Assembly (NCBI RefSeq): GCF_000419445.1
Contig: NZ_AULK01000001.1
Span: 620,001-684,000 of the forward strand
Source of the DNA: Gryllotalpicola ginsengisoli DSM 22003
Lineage (GTDB): Bacteria; Actinomycetota; Actinomycetes; Actinomycetales; Microbacteriaceae
Reading direction: 5' to 3'
DNA length: 64,000 nt
A program made the position numbers and the translations under genes. Every line of letters starts with the position of its first letter. The stretch's first letter is position 1. Positions 52,978 to 60,704 of this stretch are shown here, piece by piece. Below the pieces are notes generated by a model. That model did not search any database. It saw only the letters and a list, made by a program, of their open reading frames with translations, and was not told the origin of the DNA.

Positions 52978-54518
52978 CGGCCGACCCGCCCGGCCTCGTC
53001 TACGGAGTGGACGTCACCCGGTTCCGGGATTCGGACGGCGACGGCATCGGCGACCTGCGCGGCCTCATCGACCGGCTCGACCATCTCGCCGAGCTCGGCG
53101 TGAGCTGGCTGTGGCTGCTGCCGATCTACCCGAGCGCGCGCCGCGACAACGGCTACGACGTCGACGACCATCAGGCCATCGACCCCCGGCTCGGCACCTT
53201 CGCCGAGTTCGACGAGCTGGTGCGAGGGTGCCATGCGCGAGGCATCCGTGTGCTCATGGATCTCGTCGTGCACCACACCTCGGACCGCCATCCGTGGTTC
53301 CTGGCCGCCCGCGAGGATCGCGGCTCGCGGCTCGGGCGGTTCTACGTCTGGGCCGACGAGCCGGTGCAGGACCCCGACGACCGGAACGTCTTCCCCGGCG
53401 AGGAGGACGGCGTGTGGCACTGGGACGAGAAGGCGCACGCCTACTACCACCACCAGTTCTACGCGTTCCAGCCCGACCTGAACTTCGCCAACCCCGACGT
53501 GGTCGAGGCGGTCACCGGCATCGCCCGGTTCTGGCGCGAGCGCGGCGTCGACGGGTTCCGCATCGACGCGGCCGTACCCGCCGTGCGCGGCAAGACCGTG
53601 CCCGGCACGCAGGCCGACGCGGTCGAGGTGTACCGGCGGCTGCGCGCGGGACTCGGCGACGACGTGTTCCTCGTCGCGGAGGCGGACGTGCCGCCCGCCG
53701 AGGTCGGCCCGCTGCTCGGGCCGGACCGGATGGACGCGATCCTCGACTTCACCCTCAACAACCACCTGTTCCTCGCCTTCGCGCGCGGCGAGGCCGCTCC
53801 CCTGCGCGAGGCGCTCGCGAGCCTCGACGCCCACGTGCCGCCGGTCGCGCGGGTCAACTTCGTGCGCAACGTCGACGAGCTCGACCTCGAGCAGTTGGAC
53901 GACGACGAGCGGCGCGAGGTGTTCGACGCGTTCGCGCCCGACGAGCGGATGCTGCTCTACGGCCGCGGGCTGCGCCGCGGGTGGGCGCCGCTGCTGGCCC
54001 CGCGGCCGCGCTACCGCATGTCGCTCAGCCTGCTGATGGCGCTGCCGGGTCTGCCGCTGCTGATGCAGGGCCAGGAGCTCGGCGTGGGCGACGATCTCGG
54101 CGCGCCCGACCGGTCCGCGTGCCGGCCGGTGATGCAGTGGGCGGATGCCCCGGGCGCCGGCTTCTCCGACGACCCGCACTCCCCGCTGATCCTGCCGGCG
54201 CAGCTCGACGGGCCGTTCGACGTCGCGCACGTGAACGCCGCCGAGCAGGCGGCCGACCCGGACTCGAACCTGGCGCTCGCCCGCCGGCTCGCCCGGCTGC
54301 GGGCCGAACGGTGCGGAGACGTGCTCGCCGCCCGGGCGTGGGCCGTGCCGGGCGCGCCGGGCGTCGTCGCCCTGGGCGCGGGCGGCACCACGACGCTGCA
54401 CAACCTCAGCGACGTGCCGCAGCAGGTGCCGGAGGCCGCCGGCCGCATGCTGCTCGGCGAAGGGTGGGACGGCGGAACCCTGGCCCCGTACGGCTTCGCC
54501 TGGCTCGCCGCGGAGTGA
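52974..54518 (+). CDS. GH13 alpha-amylase-family protein (trehalose synthase/glucosidase-like) with altered site residues
   Basis: A 514-residue GH13 protein. Barrel landmarks: GVSWLWLLPIYPS, region I MDLVVHHTSDRH, region II GFRIDAA with nucleophile Asp198, region III LVAEAD with acid Glu236, and region IV RNVDELD with Asp301. Two usually conserved residues are changed: His100 replaces the Asn of region I, and Val300 replaces the His that stabilises the transition state in region IV. Activity may be altered or lost. There is no signal peptide. It overlaps the SDR gene and runs convergent to the operon at 54573. Confidence 0.86.
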   Translation: MTADPPGLVYGVDVTRFRDSDGDGIGDLRGLIDRLDHLAELGVSWLWLLPIYPSARRDNGYDVDDHQAIDPRLGTFAEFDELVRGCHARGIRVLMDLVVHHTSDRHPWFLAAREDRGSRLGRFYVWADEPVQDPDDRNVFPGEEDGVWHWDEKAHAYYHHQFYAFQPDLNFANPDVVEAVTGIARFWRERGVDGFRIDAAVPAVRGKTVPGTQADAVEVYRRLRAGLGDDVFLVAEADVPPAEVGPLLGPDRMDAILDFTLNNHLFLAFARGEAAPLREALASLDAHVPPVARVNFVRNVDELDLEQLDDDERREVFDAFAPDERMLLYGRGLRRGWAPLLAPRPRYRMSLSLLMALPGLPLLMQGQELGVGDDLGAPDRSACRPVMQWADAPGAGFSDDPHSPLILPAQLDGPFDVAHVNAAEQAADPDSNLALARRLARLRAERCGDVLAARAWAVPGAPGVVALGAGGTTTLHNLSDVPQQVPEAAGRMLLGEGWDGGTLAPYGFAWLAAE

Positions 54519-54572
54519 CGGCGGGCGGCGCGTCGGCGACCGGCACCCGCGGCCCGGCCGGGCCGTCGCGCC

Positions 54573-55568
54573 TCAGCGGCTGCGGCGCCCGGCGAGCCCC
54601 GCGGCCAGCGCCGCCGTGGCCCCGGCGCCCGCGAGCAGGGCGGTGCGATGCCGCACCAGCCACTGCTGCACCGAGTCGCCCTTCGCCCTGTCGTCGAAGG
54701 ACCCGTGGGCGCCGTGGTCGCCGGGCACCGGCTCGTACAGGTTCGGCGGCATGCTCTGCCGCCCCTTGTCGGGCGCCTGCTGCCCGCGGTACCCGGTGCG
54801 GGCGAGGTACTCGTCGAGCAGCCACGGGGAGACCCGGTTGCCGAGCACCGTGGCCACCGTGGAGAGGCCGACCCAGCTGCGCCGGCGCGGCCGGTCGGCG
54901 ACGTCGGCGACGGCGCGCGCGCCCACCTCGGGCTGGAACACGGGCGGCACGGGTTGCGGATGCTCGGGCAGCGCGCTCTTCACCCAGTCGAACTGCGGCG
55001 TGTTGAGCGCCGGCATGTCGACCTGCGAGATGCGCACCGGGCTGCGCCGGTGCTCGAGCTCGGTGCGCACCGACTCGGTGAAGCCGGAGATCGCGTGCTT
55101 CGCGCCGCAGTACGCGGCCTGCAGCGGGATGCCGCGGTGCGCGAGCGCCGAGCCGACCTGGATTACGTGCCCGCGCCCGCGCGGCACCATGCGGGACAGC
55201 GCCGCCCGGGTGCCGTTCACGCAGCCGAGGTACACGACGCGGGTCACCCGCTCGTAGTCCTCGGGGGCGACGTCGAGGAACTCGGCGAACACGCCGGTCA
55301 TGGCGTCGTTCACCCACAGCTCGATCGGCCCGAGCTCCGACTCGATGCGGTCCGCGGCCGCCTCCACCTGCGCAGACTCGGCCACATCCGCGGTCACGGC
55401 GAGCCCGCGCCGGCCGGTCGCCCGCACCTCCTCTGCGGCCGCCTCGACGCCGTCCGGGCCGCGCGCGATCACCGCGACATCCCAGCCGCGGGCCGCGAGC
55501 TCCCGCACGATGGCCCGGCCGAGCCCGGCCGAGCCTCCTGTCACCACGGCGACGCCTCGCCCGGTCAT
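54573..55568 (-). CDS. SDR-family oxidoreductase with C-terminal membrane anchor
   Basis: A 331-residue SDR, last gene of a four-gene operon. The cofactor motif is AVVTGGSAGLGRAIVRELAARG, with WVNDAMTG in place of the usual NNAG, catalytic Ser in VIQVGSALAHRG and Tyr-Lys in AAYCGAKHA. After the catalytic core, a 100-residue tail ends in a membrane helix (ALLAGAGATAALAAGLAG) and basic residues, suggesting attachment to the inner face of the membrane. GAGGAGG precedes the ATG, and the start overlaps the SRPBCC gene by 4 nt. The substrate is unknown but probably hydrophobic. Confidence 0.86.
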   Translation of the reverse strand: MTGRGVAVVTGGSAGLGRAIVRELAARGWDVAVIARGPDGVEAAAEEVRATGRRGLAVTADVAESAQVEAAADRIESELGPIELWVNDAMTGVFAEFLDVAPEDYERVTRVVYLGCVNGTRAALSRMVPRGRGHVIQVGSALAHRGIPLQAAYCGAKHAISGFTESVRTELEHRRSPVRISQVDMPALNTPQFDWVKSALPEHPQPVPPVFQPEVGARAVADVADRPRRRSWVGLSTVATVLGNRVSPWLLDEYLARTGYRGQQAPDKGRQSMPPNLYEPVPGDHGAHGSFDDRAKGDSVQQWLVRHRTALLAGAGATAALAAGLAGRRSR

Positions 55569-56002
55569 CCGCTCCTCCTCTCGGCGAGGAACGCGAGGCG
55601 GCGCAGCGTCTCGACCAGCCGCGGGGTGCCGGCCACGTCGCGCACCGGCCGGGGCACGAGGTGCCCGGGGCCCTCCTCGACGTCCTCGAACATGCGCACG
55701 ACGCATCCGTCGCCGCGCGTGCGCGTCTCCAATACGACCTTCGCGCGCCCGACCGCGCCGCCGCGCGCCTGCAGCACGGCCCGGCGCGGCGGATCCCACT
55801 CGCGCATCACCGTGATGTCGTCGATCAGCACCGGCCACACGCCGAAGGAATGGTGCAGCCGCGCCCCCGGCTGCGGCCAGCCGGCGTCGACGGCGCGGAT
55901 GCGCGAGGCGCCGACGACCCAGGCCGGGTACGACCAGCCATCGGCGAGCACCGCGAACACCCGCTCGGGGCTCGCGTGCACGAGTCGATGTGCGACGGCC
56001 AT
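55565..56002 (-). CDS. SRPBCC-family (polyketide cyclase/START-like) protein
   Basis: A 145-residue helix-grip protein. It starts AVAHRLVHASPERVFAVLADGWSYPAWVVG, the typical first strand and helix of the SRPBCC fold, and continues with strands ending EEGPGHLVPRPV and a final long helix ETLRRLAFLAERR. Such proteins bind hydrophobic ligands. It sits between the CrtI-like oxidase gene (TGATG, one-base overlap) and the SDR gene (4-nt overlap), so all three products are expected in similar amounts. A ligand-carrier role for the two oxidoreductases is a reasonable inference. Confidence 0.84.
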   Translation of the reverse strand: MAVAHRLVHASPERVFAVLADGWSYPAWVVGASRIRAVDAGWPQPGARLHHSFGVWPVLIDDITVMREWDPPRRAVLQARGGAVGRAKVVLETRTRGDGCVVRMFEDVEEGPGHLVPRPVRDVAGTPRLVETLRRLAFLAERRSG

Positions 56003-57459
56003 CAGGCTGCTCCTTCCGCCGGGGCGAGGTCGGGCACGGCCACGCCGCGCTGCTCGAGCGCGAGCCGGGCGGCGTGCCAGCCGCACTGGCCGTGCACACC
56101 CGGGCCCGGCACCGTCGAGGCCGAGCACAGGTAGACGCCCGGCAGCGGCGTGTGCCACGGCGAGGCCGACGGGCGCGGCCGCGACAGCAGCTGCCAGGCC
56201 GATGCGGCGCCGGCGCCGATGTCGCCGCCGACGTAGTTGGGGTTCTCCCGCTCCACGTCCTGCGCGGTGCGCGAGGAGACCGCGAGGATCGTGTCCCGGA
56301 AGCCGGGCGCGAACTGCTCGATGCGCTCCAGGACCGCCTCGGCGCGGTCCTCCCCGCTTCCGGCGGGCACGTGCGTGTACGCCCAGAGCACGTGGCCGCC
56401 GTCGGGCGCGCGCGTCGGGTCGGCGAGGGTGGGCTGGTTGACCAGCACGTACGGATGCCCGGGCTGCCGCCCCTCGGCGACGTCGGCCTCGCTGCCGGCG
56501 ACCTCCTCGCGGGTGCCGCCGACGTGCACCGTCAGCGCCTCGCGCAGTTCGGGCGCGCTCCACGGCACGGGCTCGGAGAGGGCGAAGTCGACCTTGGCGA
56601 CGCCACTGCCGTAGCTGAACCGGCGCAGCGCGCGCTGGTAGCGCTCCGGCAGCCGGCCGCGGGCGATCCTGAGGAACGCGGTCGGGGTGACGTCGAGCAT
56701 GACGATGCCGGCGTTGCGCAGCAGCCCGAGGTCGCGCACCTCGACGCCGGTCTCGACGCGACCGCCGTGGGCGTGCAGGTCGGCGGCGAGTGCCTCGGCG
56801 ATGGCGGCGCTGCCGCCGCGCGGGATGGGCCATCCGGCGGTGTGGGCGAGGGCGGCGAGCACCAGACCCGCCGCGGCGGAGCCCAGCCGGGGCATCCGTT
56901 GGATGGTGTGCGCGAAGACACCGGAGAGCAGGGCCGGCGCGTCCCGCTCGCGGAACGGGGCGTTCCACACGGGCGAGCCCTGCGCGAGGGTGCGCAGGCC
57001 CAGCGAGATGGCGGTGCCGATGTGCCGGGGCACGGGGATCATGGGGTCGCCGAAGGTCTCGGCGAGCGCGTCGCCCTGCTCGACCAGCGGGCCGAGCAGG
57101 CGCCGCCACGCCTCGGCGTCGGCGCCGAGTCCGTCGGCAGTGCGCTGCAGATCGCGGTAGGCCACGGCGGCGTGCCGCTCGTCGAGCGGCTGGGCATACG
57201 AGATCTCGGGCACGATCATCTCCACGCGCTTCTCGAGGCCGAAGCGGCGGAAGAACTCGGAGACGAGCGCCATCGGATGCACCGCCGAGCACACGTCGTG
57301 CCGGTAGCCGGGCAGGGTCAGCTCGCGCGTGGCGACGCCGCCGCCCAGGTGGTCGGCCCGCTCGAGCACGGTCACCCTGAGCCCTGCACGGGCCAGGGTG
57401 ACCGCGGCGGCGAGCCCGTTCGGGCCCGAGCCGACGACGATCGCCTCGTCGTCGCTCAT
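56002..57459 (-). CDS. FAD-dependent oxidoreductase, phytoene desaturase (CrtI)/PYROXD2-like
   Basis: A 485-residue flavoprotein. The dinucleotide motif AIVVGSGPNGLAAAVTLARAG is at residues 6-26. The CrtI/PYROXD2 features are GYRHDVCSAVHPMALVSEFF, the middle GWPIPRGGSAAIAEALAADL, and the C-terminal FAD segment PGVYLCSASTVPGPGVHGQCGWHAA. No carotenoid synthesis genes (crtB, crtE) are near, so a carotenoid role is not supported. It overlaps the ferritin-like gene upstream by 4 nt and the SRPBCC gene by 1 nt. Confidence 0.87.
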   Translation of the reverse strand: MSDDEAIVVGSGPNGLAAAVTLARAGLRVTVLERADHLGGGVATRELTLPGYRHDVCSAVHPMALVSEFFRRFGLEKRVEMIVPEISYAQPLDERHAAVAYRDLQRTADGLGADAEAWRRLLGPLVEQGDALAETFGDPMIPVPRHIGTAISLGLRTLAQGSPVWNAPFRERDAPALLSGVFAHTIQRMPRLGSAAAGLVLAALAHTAGWPIPRGGSAAIAEALAADLHAHGGRVETGVEVRDLGLLRNAGIVMLDVTPTAFLRIARGRLPERYQRALRRFSYGSGVAKVDFALSEPVPWSAPELREALTVHVGGTREEVAGSEADVAEGRQPGHPYVLVNQPTLADPTRAPDGGHVLWAYTHVPAGSGEDRAEAVLERIEQFAPGFRDTILAVSSRTAQDVERENPNYVGGDIGAGAASAWQLLSRPRPSASPWHTPLPGVYLCSASTVPGPGVHGQCGWHAARLALEQRGVAVPDLAPAEGAA

Positions 57460-57950
57460 GCGGCGGGCATCGCGTGCGCCGCCATGCGGGCGGCCTGGTT
57501 CAACTCCTCGCTGGTGTGCATCTCCTGATCGAGGTTCTGCTTGAGCAGGTCGCACACCTGCGTGGCGCCCATCGCCTCGGCCGAGATGATCAGCGACTGG
57601 TAGGCCGCGATCTCGTAGTGCTCGTTCTCGAGCGCCGCCGAGAGGGTGACGCTGTCGACGAGGCTCTTGTCGGTCTTGGCGACGAGGGCGGCGCCCTCCT
57701 TCATCAGGCCCTTCGTCGTCGGCGACGGCGACTGGTCGGGCTCGACGCCGAGCAGCTGGAACGCCTGCTCGAGGTTGGCGATCTGCTGCTTCGTCTCGCC
57801 CTGGTGGTGGGCGAACAGGTTCCGCACCTCTTCGGACTGCGAGGCCATCTCCAGTTCGCGCAGCGCGTTCAGCGAGTCGTGCTCCATCGTCAGGGCGGTG
57901 CCGAGCTTGTACTCGAAGAGCTCCTGCGGCTTGTCGAAATGTTCGAACAT
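57456..57950 (-). CDS. Ferritin-like DUF892 (YciE/YciF family) stress protein
   Basis: A 164-residue four-helix bundle protein of the YciF type. Conserved acids and His that would bind a di-iron site lie in EHDSLNALRELEM, FAHHQGETKQQIANLEQAF and ENEHYEIAAYQSL. Family members respond to osmotic and other stress; the reaction is unknown. AAGGAGG lies 8 nt before the ATG. It is the first gene of the coupled operon with the CrtI-like oxidase, SRPBCC and SDR genes. Confidence 0.86.
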   Translation of the reverse strand: MFEHFDKPQELFEYKLGTALTMEHDSLNALRELEMASQSEEVRNLFAHHQGETKQQIANLEQAFQLLGVEPDQSPSPTTKGLMKEGAALVAKTDKSLVDSVTLSAALENEHYEIAAYQSLIISAEAMGATQVCDLLKQNLDQEMHTSEELNQAARMAAHAMPAA

Positions 57951-58035
57951 CGGGTTGCCTCCTTGGACTGTTCGTGTTCGGTTGTGCGGGGTGGGTACCC
58001 GTGGTCGGGCAGTGCGACACGGGGGCGGCCAACTC

Positions 58036-58100
58036 GAATCAGCGGCCTGAATTGGCGGCCTGAATCGGCGGCCCGAATCGGGCGCCTGAATCGGCGGCGC
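58036..58100. repeat. Five tandem copies of a 13-bp unit
   Basis: Units of the form GAATCGGCGGCCT begin at 58036, 58049, 58062, 58075 and 58088, with one to three differences each. They lie between the small acidic gene and the ferritin-like gene. Confidence 0.88.
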
Positions 58101-58105
58101 CCGGT

Positions 58106-58330
58106 TCAGCGGGATCCCTCCTGCTCGATGTCGTCGGCGAGCGACTCGATCGCCTCCTCCCTGAGCTCGACGCCCTCGGCCTCGAGCCGCTCTTCGAGCA
58201 CCTGCGCCGTGTCGCCGTCGAGCCGCCCGTGCTCGACGTCCTGCAGCACGTCTTCGGCGACGCGCTCGACGGTCTCCTCGGTCTGGTCCTCGGCGCCGTC
58301 GTCGGCGATGTCTCCTGCGAAGTCCGCCAT
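58106..58330 (-). CDS. Small acidic protein of unknown function
   Basis: A 74-residue protein, very rich in Glu and Asp, predicted to form long helices (EETVERVAEDVLQDVEHG, AQVLEERLEAEGVELREEAIESLA). I do not recognise a family. GGAGGAGG lies about 7 nt before the ATG at 58330, a strong signal that supports expression. It precedes the ferritin-like operon on the same strand, separated by the 13-bp tandem repeats. Confidence 0.72.
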   Translation of the reverse strand: MADFAGDIADDGAEDQTEETVERVAEDVLQDVEHGRLDGDTAQVLEERLEAEGVELREEAIESLADDIEQEGSR

Positions 58331-58524
58331 GATCCGTCCTCCTCCCGTCGTTGCTCGTGATGCCCGGGAACCGGGCCCGGCGTGCGGCCGACGGGGTCGC
58401 ATGCCGCGAGGGGACGGTGCCCGGGAGCGGATTCCCGATCACGGATGCCGGTCCTGCTGGCGTGCGCCTATGAGTGCGTGGCCGGGGGTGGCGCGTCGTC
58501 GCGTCGCGGCCTAGCCTGCGGAAG

Positions 58525-59169
58525 ATGCGCGCCGCTTTCCCGATGCCGAGATCGCTGTGGCCGCACGAGATGGTCCTCACCGTCGACGACGACCGCGCCC
58601 TCGAAGAGCTCGTCTGGGTGCGCTACGCCCTCGACCTCGACCCGCACGACCTCGACCCGCGCGGCAGCGACGTGCCGCCGCCGATCTGGAACCCGCCGCC
58701 GCTGGCCCGCCGCGGCGTTCGGCCGGGCGACGACCGGGCCGAACTCGAGCAGCGCTGGGTGCGTGCCTGGGCGGACGCGTTGGCGGCTCGGCGTCGGCTG
58801 GAAGAAGCACTGGCGGCGCTCGACGCGCCGCGCTTCTCGGTCGGGCGGCAGGCCGCGGAGCGGGAGGTGCGGCGGAGGCACCGCATCCGTTCGTGGCCGC
58901 GTGACGTGGACCAGTTCGAGGCCTGGCGGGGGCCGTTCGAGACCTGGCGGCGCTCCTTGCACGCCTTCGTGCACGAACGCGATCCGGAGCGGGAGATCCT
59001 GCGCACGACGACCGCGGCGTGGCGGCGCGGGCTCGAGCGCATCATCGAGCTGCCGACGACGGGCGATTACACACGGATGCTGTCGCCGGCGGCCCTGCTC
59101 GTGACCCGCAGCACCCGCGCCGACCCCCTCGCCTACGCCGACGCCCTGGAGTCCTTCGGCCGGCCGTGA
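58525..59169 (+). CDS. Hypothetical protein
   Basis: A 214-residue cytoplasmic protein, rich in Arg, Trp and acidic residues (LWPHEMVLTVDDDRALEELVW; RRRHRIRSWPRDVDQFEAWR). It seems largely helical. No family is recognised. ATG at 58525 lies 7 nt after TAGCCT (58512-58517), and an earlier in-frame start would cover that hexamer. It is divergent from the small acidic gene; the 194-nt gap holds an ACGGATGC octamer at 58441 but no gene. Confidence 0.68.
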   Translation: MRAAFPMPRSLWPHEMVLTVDDDRALEELVWVRYALDLDPHDLDPRGSDVPPPIWNPPPLARRGVRPGDDRAELEQRWVRAWADALAARRRLEEALAALDAPRFSVGRQAAEREVRRRHRIRSWPRDVDQFEAWRGPFETWRRSLHAFVHERDPEREILRTTTAAWRRGLERIIELPTTGDYTRMLSPAALLVTRSTRADPLAYADALESFGRP

Positions 59170-59341
59170 GCGCAGCGGTGCCCCGGCGCCCATTCGTCAC
59201 GGTCGGACGGAACGCGGCGCGGTCTGGGCGGAAAGCGACCACTCGCCGTGGCGCAGCGGTGCCATTCGTCGCGTTCAGTCGCGTGCTCGGCCTGCACCGT
59301 CGAAAAGTGACGACTCGGAGCGAGCGGGTACCGGAGCGGAC

Positions 59342-60274
59342 GTGAACAGCAGCCCGACCCCTCCGCCCCGCCCGACCACCCGCGTAGCCGTCGTCGGGCA
59401 GCTCGCCCGCGACCTCGTGCTCTGCGTCGGCGGCGTGCCCGAGGCAGGCGGCAGCACTCCCGTCGTCGAGCGCCGGGAGCTGTTCGGCGGCAAGGGCGCC
59501 AACCATGCGCTCGCGCTGCACCAGCTGGGCGCCGCGGTCGACCTCGTCGCCGTCGCCGGCGACGACCGCGACGGCGACTGGGTGCTCGAGCAGGCCGCCG
59601 ACAGCGGCATCGGCACGGCGGCCGTCACCCGGCGCGGCACGACGGCACTGCTCGTCGACGTCGTCGAGCCGGGCGGCACCCGGCGCCTGCTCGAGCACGT
59701 TCCCGACGAGGCGCTGCTGACGGTCGCAGACGTGCGCGCCGCGCGCGACGAGCTGACGGATGCCGACACCGTCTGCCTGCAGCTGCAGCAGCCGCCCGAC
59801 GCCCTGCTCGAGGCCGCCCGCATCGCCTCGGAGGCCGGCGCCCGGCTCGTGCTCGACGGCGCGGTGGAGGGCGCCGTGCGCGAGGAGCTGCTGCGCCGGG
59901 CCGAGGTGGTGCGCGCCGACGCGAAGGAGGCGCAGCTGCTCACCGGCATCCGTATCTCGAGCCGCGGCGACGCCGAACGCGCCGCGACCGCCCTGCTCGA
60001 CGCGGGGCCGCGCCTGGTCGCGCTCGGGGTGCCGGGCGCCGGCGACCTGGTCGCCTGGCCGGGCGGAAGCGTGTTCCTGCCGTTCGGGGAGGAGAACCCG
60101 GTCGACCCGACCGGCGCCGGCGACGCCTTCCTCGCCGGACTCGTCACCGGGGTGCGCGACGGCCTCGGCCCCGAGCAGGCCGCACAGCTCGCCGCGCGCT
60201 CGGCGGCCGACACGGTCGCCCGGCTGGGCGGGCACCCCGAGCTCGCCGGCCTGCGCCCCGGCGCGGCGCGGTGA
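59342..60274 (+). CDS. PfkB-family carbohydrate kinase (ribokinase-like)
   Basis: A 310-residue sugar or nucleoside kinase. The first PfkB signature is FGGKGANHALALHQLGAAV (residues about 49-67) and the second is DPTGAGDAFLAGLVTG, which holds the anion hole and catalytic Asp. The N-terminal Gly pair and lid strands fit ribokinase. It begins at GTG 59342, near a TACCGG but without a consensus hexamer. The substrate is not determined; ribose is only one option. The 172-bp gap before it (59170-59341) shows no gene. Confidence 0.9.
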   Translation: MNSSPTPPPRPTTRVAVVGQLARDLVLCVGGVPEAGGSTPVVERRELFGGKGANHALALHQLGAAVDLVAVAGDDRDGDWVLEQAADSGIGTAAVTRRGTTALLVDVVEPGGTRRLLEHVPDEALLTVADVRAARDELTDADTVCLQLQQPPDALLEAARIASEAGARLVLDGAVEGAVREELLRRAEVVRADAKEAQLLTGIRISSRGDAERAATALLDAGPRLVALGVPGAGDLVAWPGGSVFLPFGEENPVDPTGAGDAFLAGLVTGVRDGLGPEQAAQLAARSAADTVARLGGHPELAGLRPGAAR

Positions 60275-60306
60275 GCGGCGGCGCTGTTCGCGGGTACCTC
60301 ACCGGC

Positions 60307-60498
60307 ATGAGCGACGAGAACACCGAACCCGAAGAGACCGAGTACGAGACGGCCGCCGACCGGGTGGAGCCCGGCGAGAAGCCGCTCGACGAAGAAGCCC
60401 ACGACTGGGACATCGACATCACGCAGGCCGAGGGTCCGATTCTCGAAGACGGCCCCGACCTCGACACCGGCGGCGGCTTCCGCCACCGCGGCCAGTGA
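60307..60498 (+). CDS. Small acidic protein
   Basis: A 63-residue, strongly acidic protein (SDENTEPEETEYETAADRVE, then PLDEEAHDWDIDITQAEGPI) with no predicted domain. ATG at 60307 follows TACCTC at leaderless-like distance. A longer version could start at a GTG (60271) that overlaps the PfkB stop by 4 nt, which would couple it to the kinase. The family is unknown. Confidence 0.62.
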   Translation: MSDENTEPEETEYETAADRVEPGEKPLDEEAHDWDIDITQAEGPILEDGPDLDTGGGFRHRGQ

Positions 60499-60535
60499 CG
60501 GATGCCCCATCCGGCGCCCGCCCGATCGCGGTCGG

Positions 60536-60606
60536 CGCGGGCACAGACGTCACGATCGGGCATGGTCCTGCCGCAAAACGGGTGCCCGATCGCACCGGTT
60601 GTGCCC
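60536..60606. repeat. 71-bp palindromic repeat family C, copy 1
   Basis: Arms CGATCGGGCA and TGCCCGATCG pair around a 20-nt loop. The second copy lies at 62838-62908 and matches 59 of 71 bases, differing mainly in the loop. Confidence 0.85.
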
Positions 60607-60610
60607 TGCG

Positions 60611-60680
60611 CGCCGCAGCCGCCCGGCGCCCCGCAGCCGTCCCGGGCCCCGCAGCCGCCCGGCGCCCGGCAGCCGCCGCG
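60611..60680. repeat. 18-bp tandem repeat, about four units
   Basis: The core GCAGCC recurs at 60615, 60633, 60651 and 60669 in a Pro/Gln-like GC-rich sequence just after the sulP stop codon. No gene is supported there. Confidence 0.75.
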
Positions 60681-60704
60681 CACACCGCGCCCGCCCGCCC
60701 GGGC

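Noticed and set aside
56002-57459. Carotenoid phytoene desaturase (crtI) assignment
   Set aside because: The fold is CrtI-like, but no crtE, crtB or other carotenoid genes are near and the operon partners are stress-type proteins, so I gave only the superfamily.
60607-60704. Pro/Gln-rich small gene in the 18-bp tandem repeat after sulP
   Set aside because: There is no start signal or conserved feature; the translation is simple repeat sequence.
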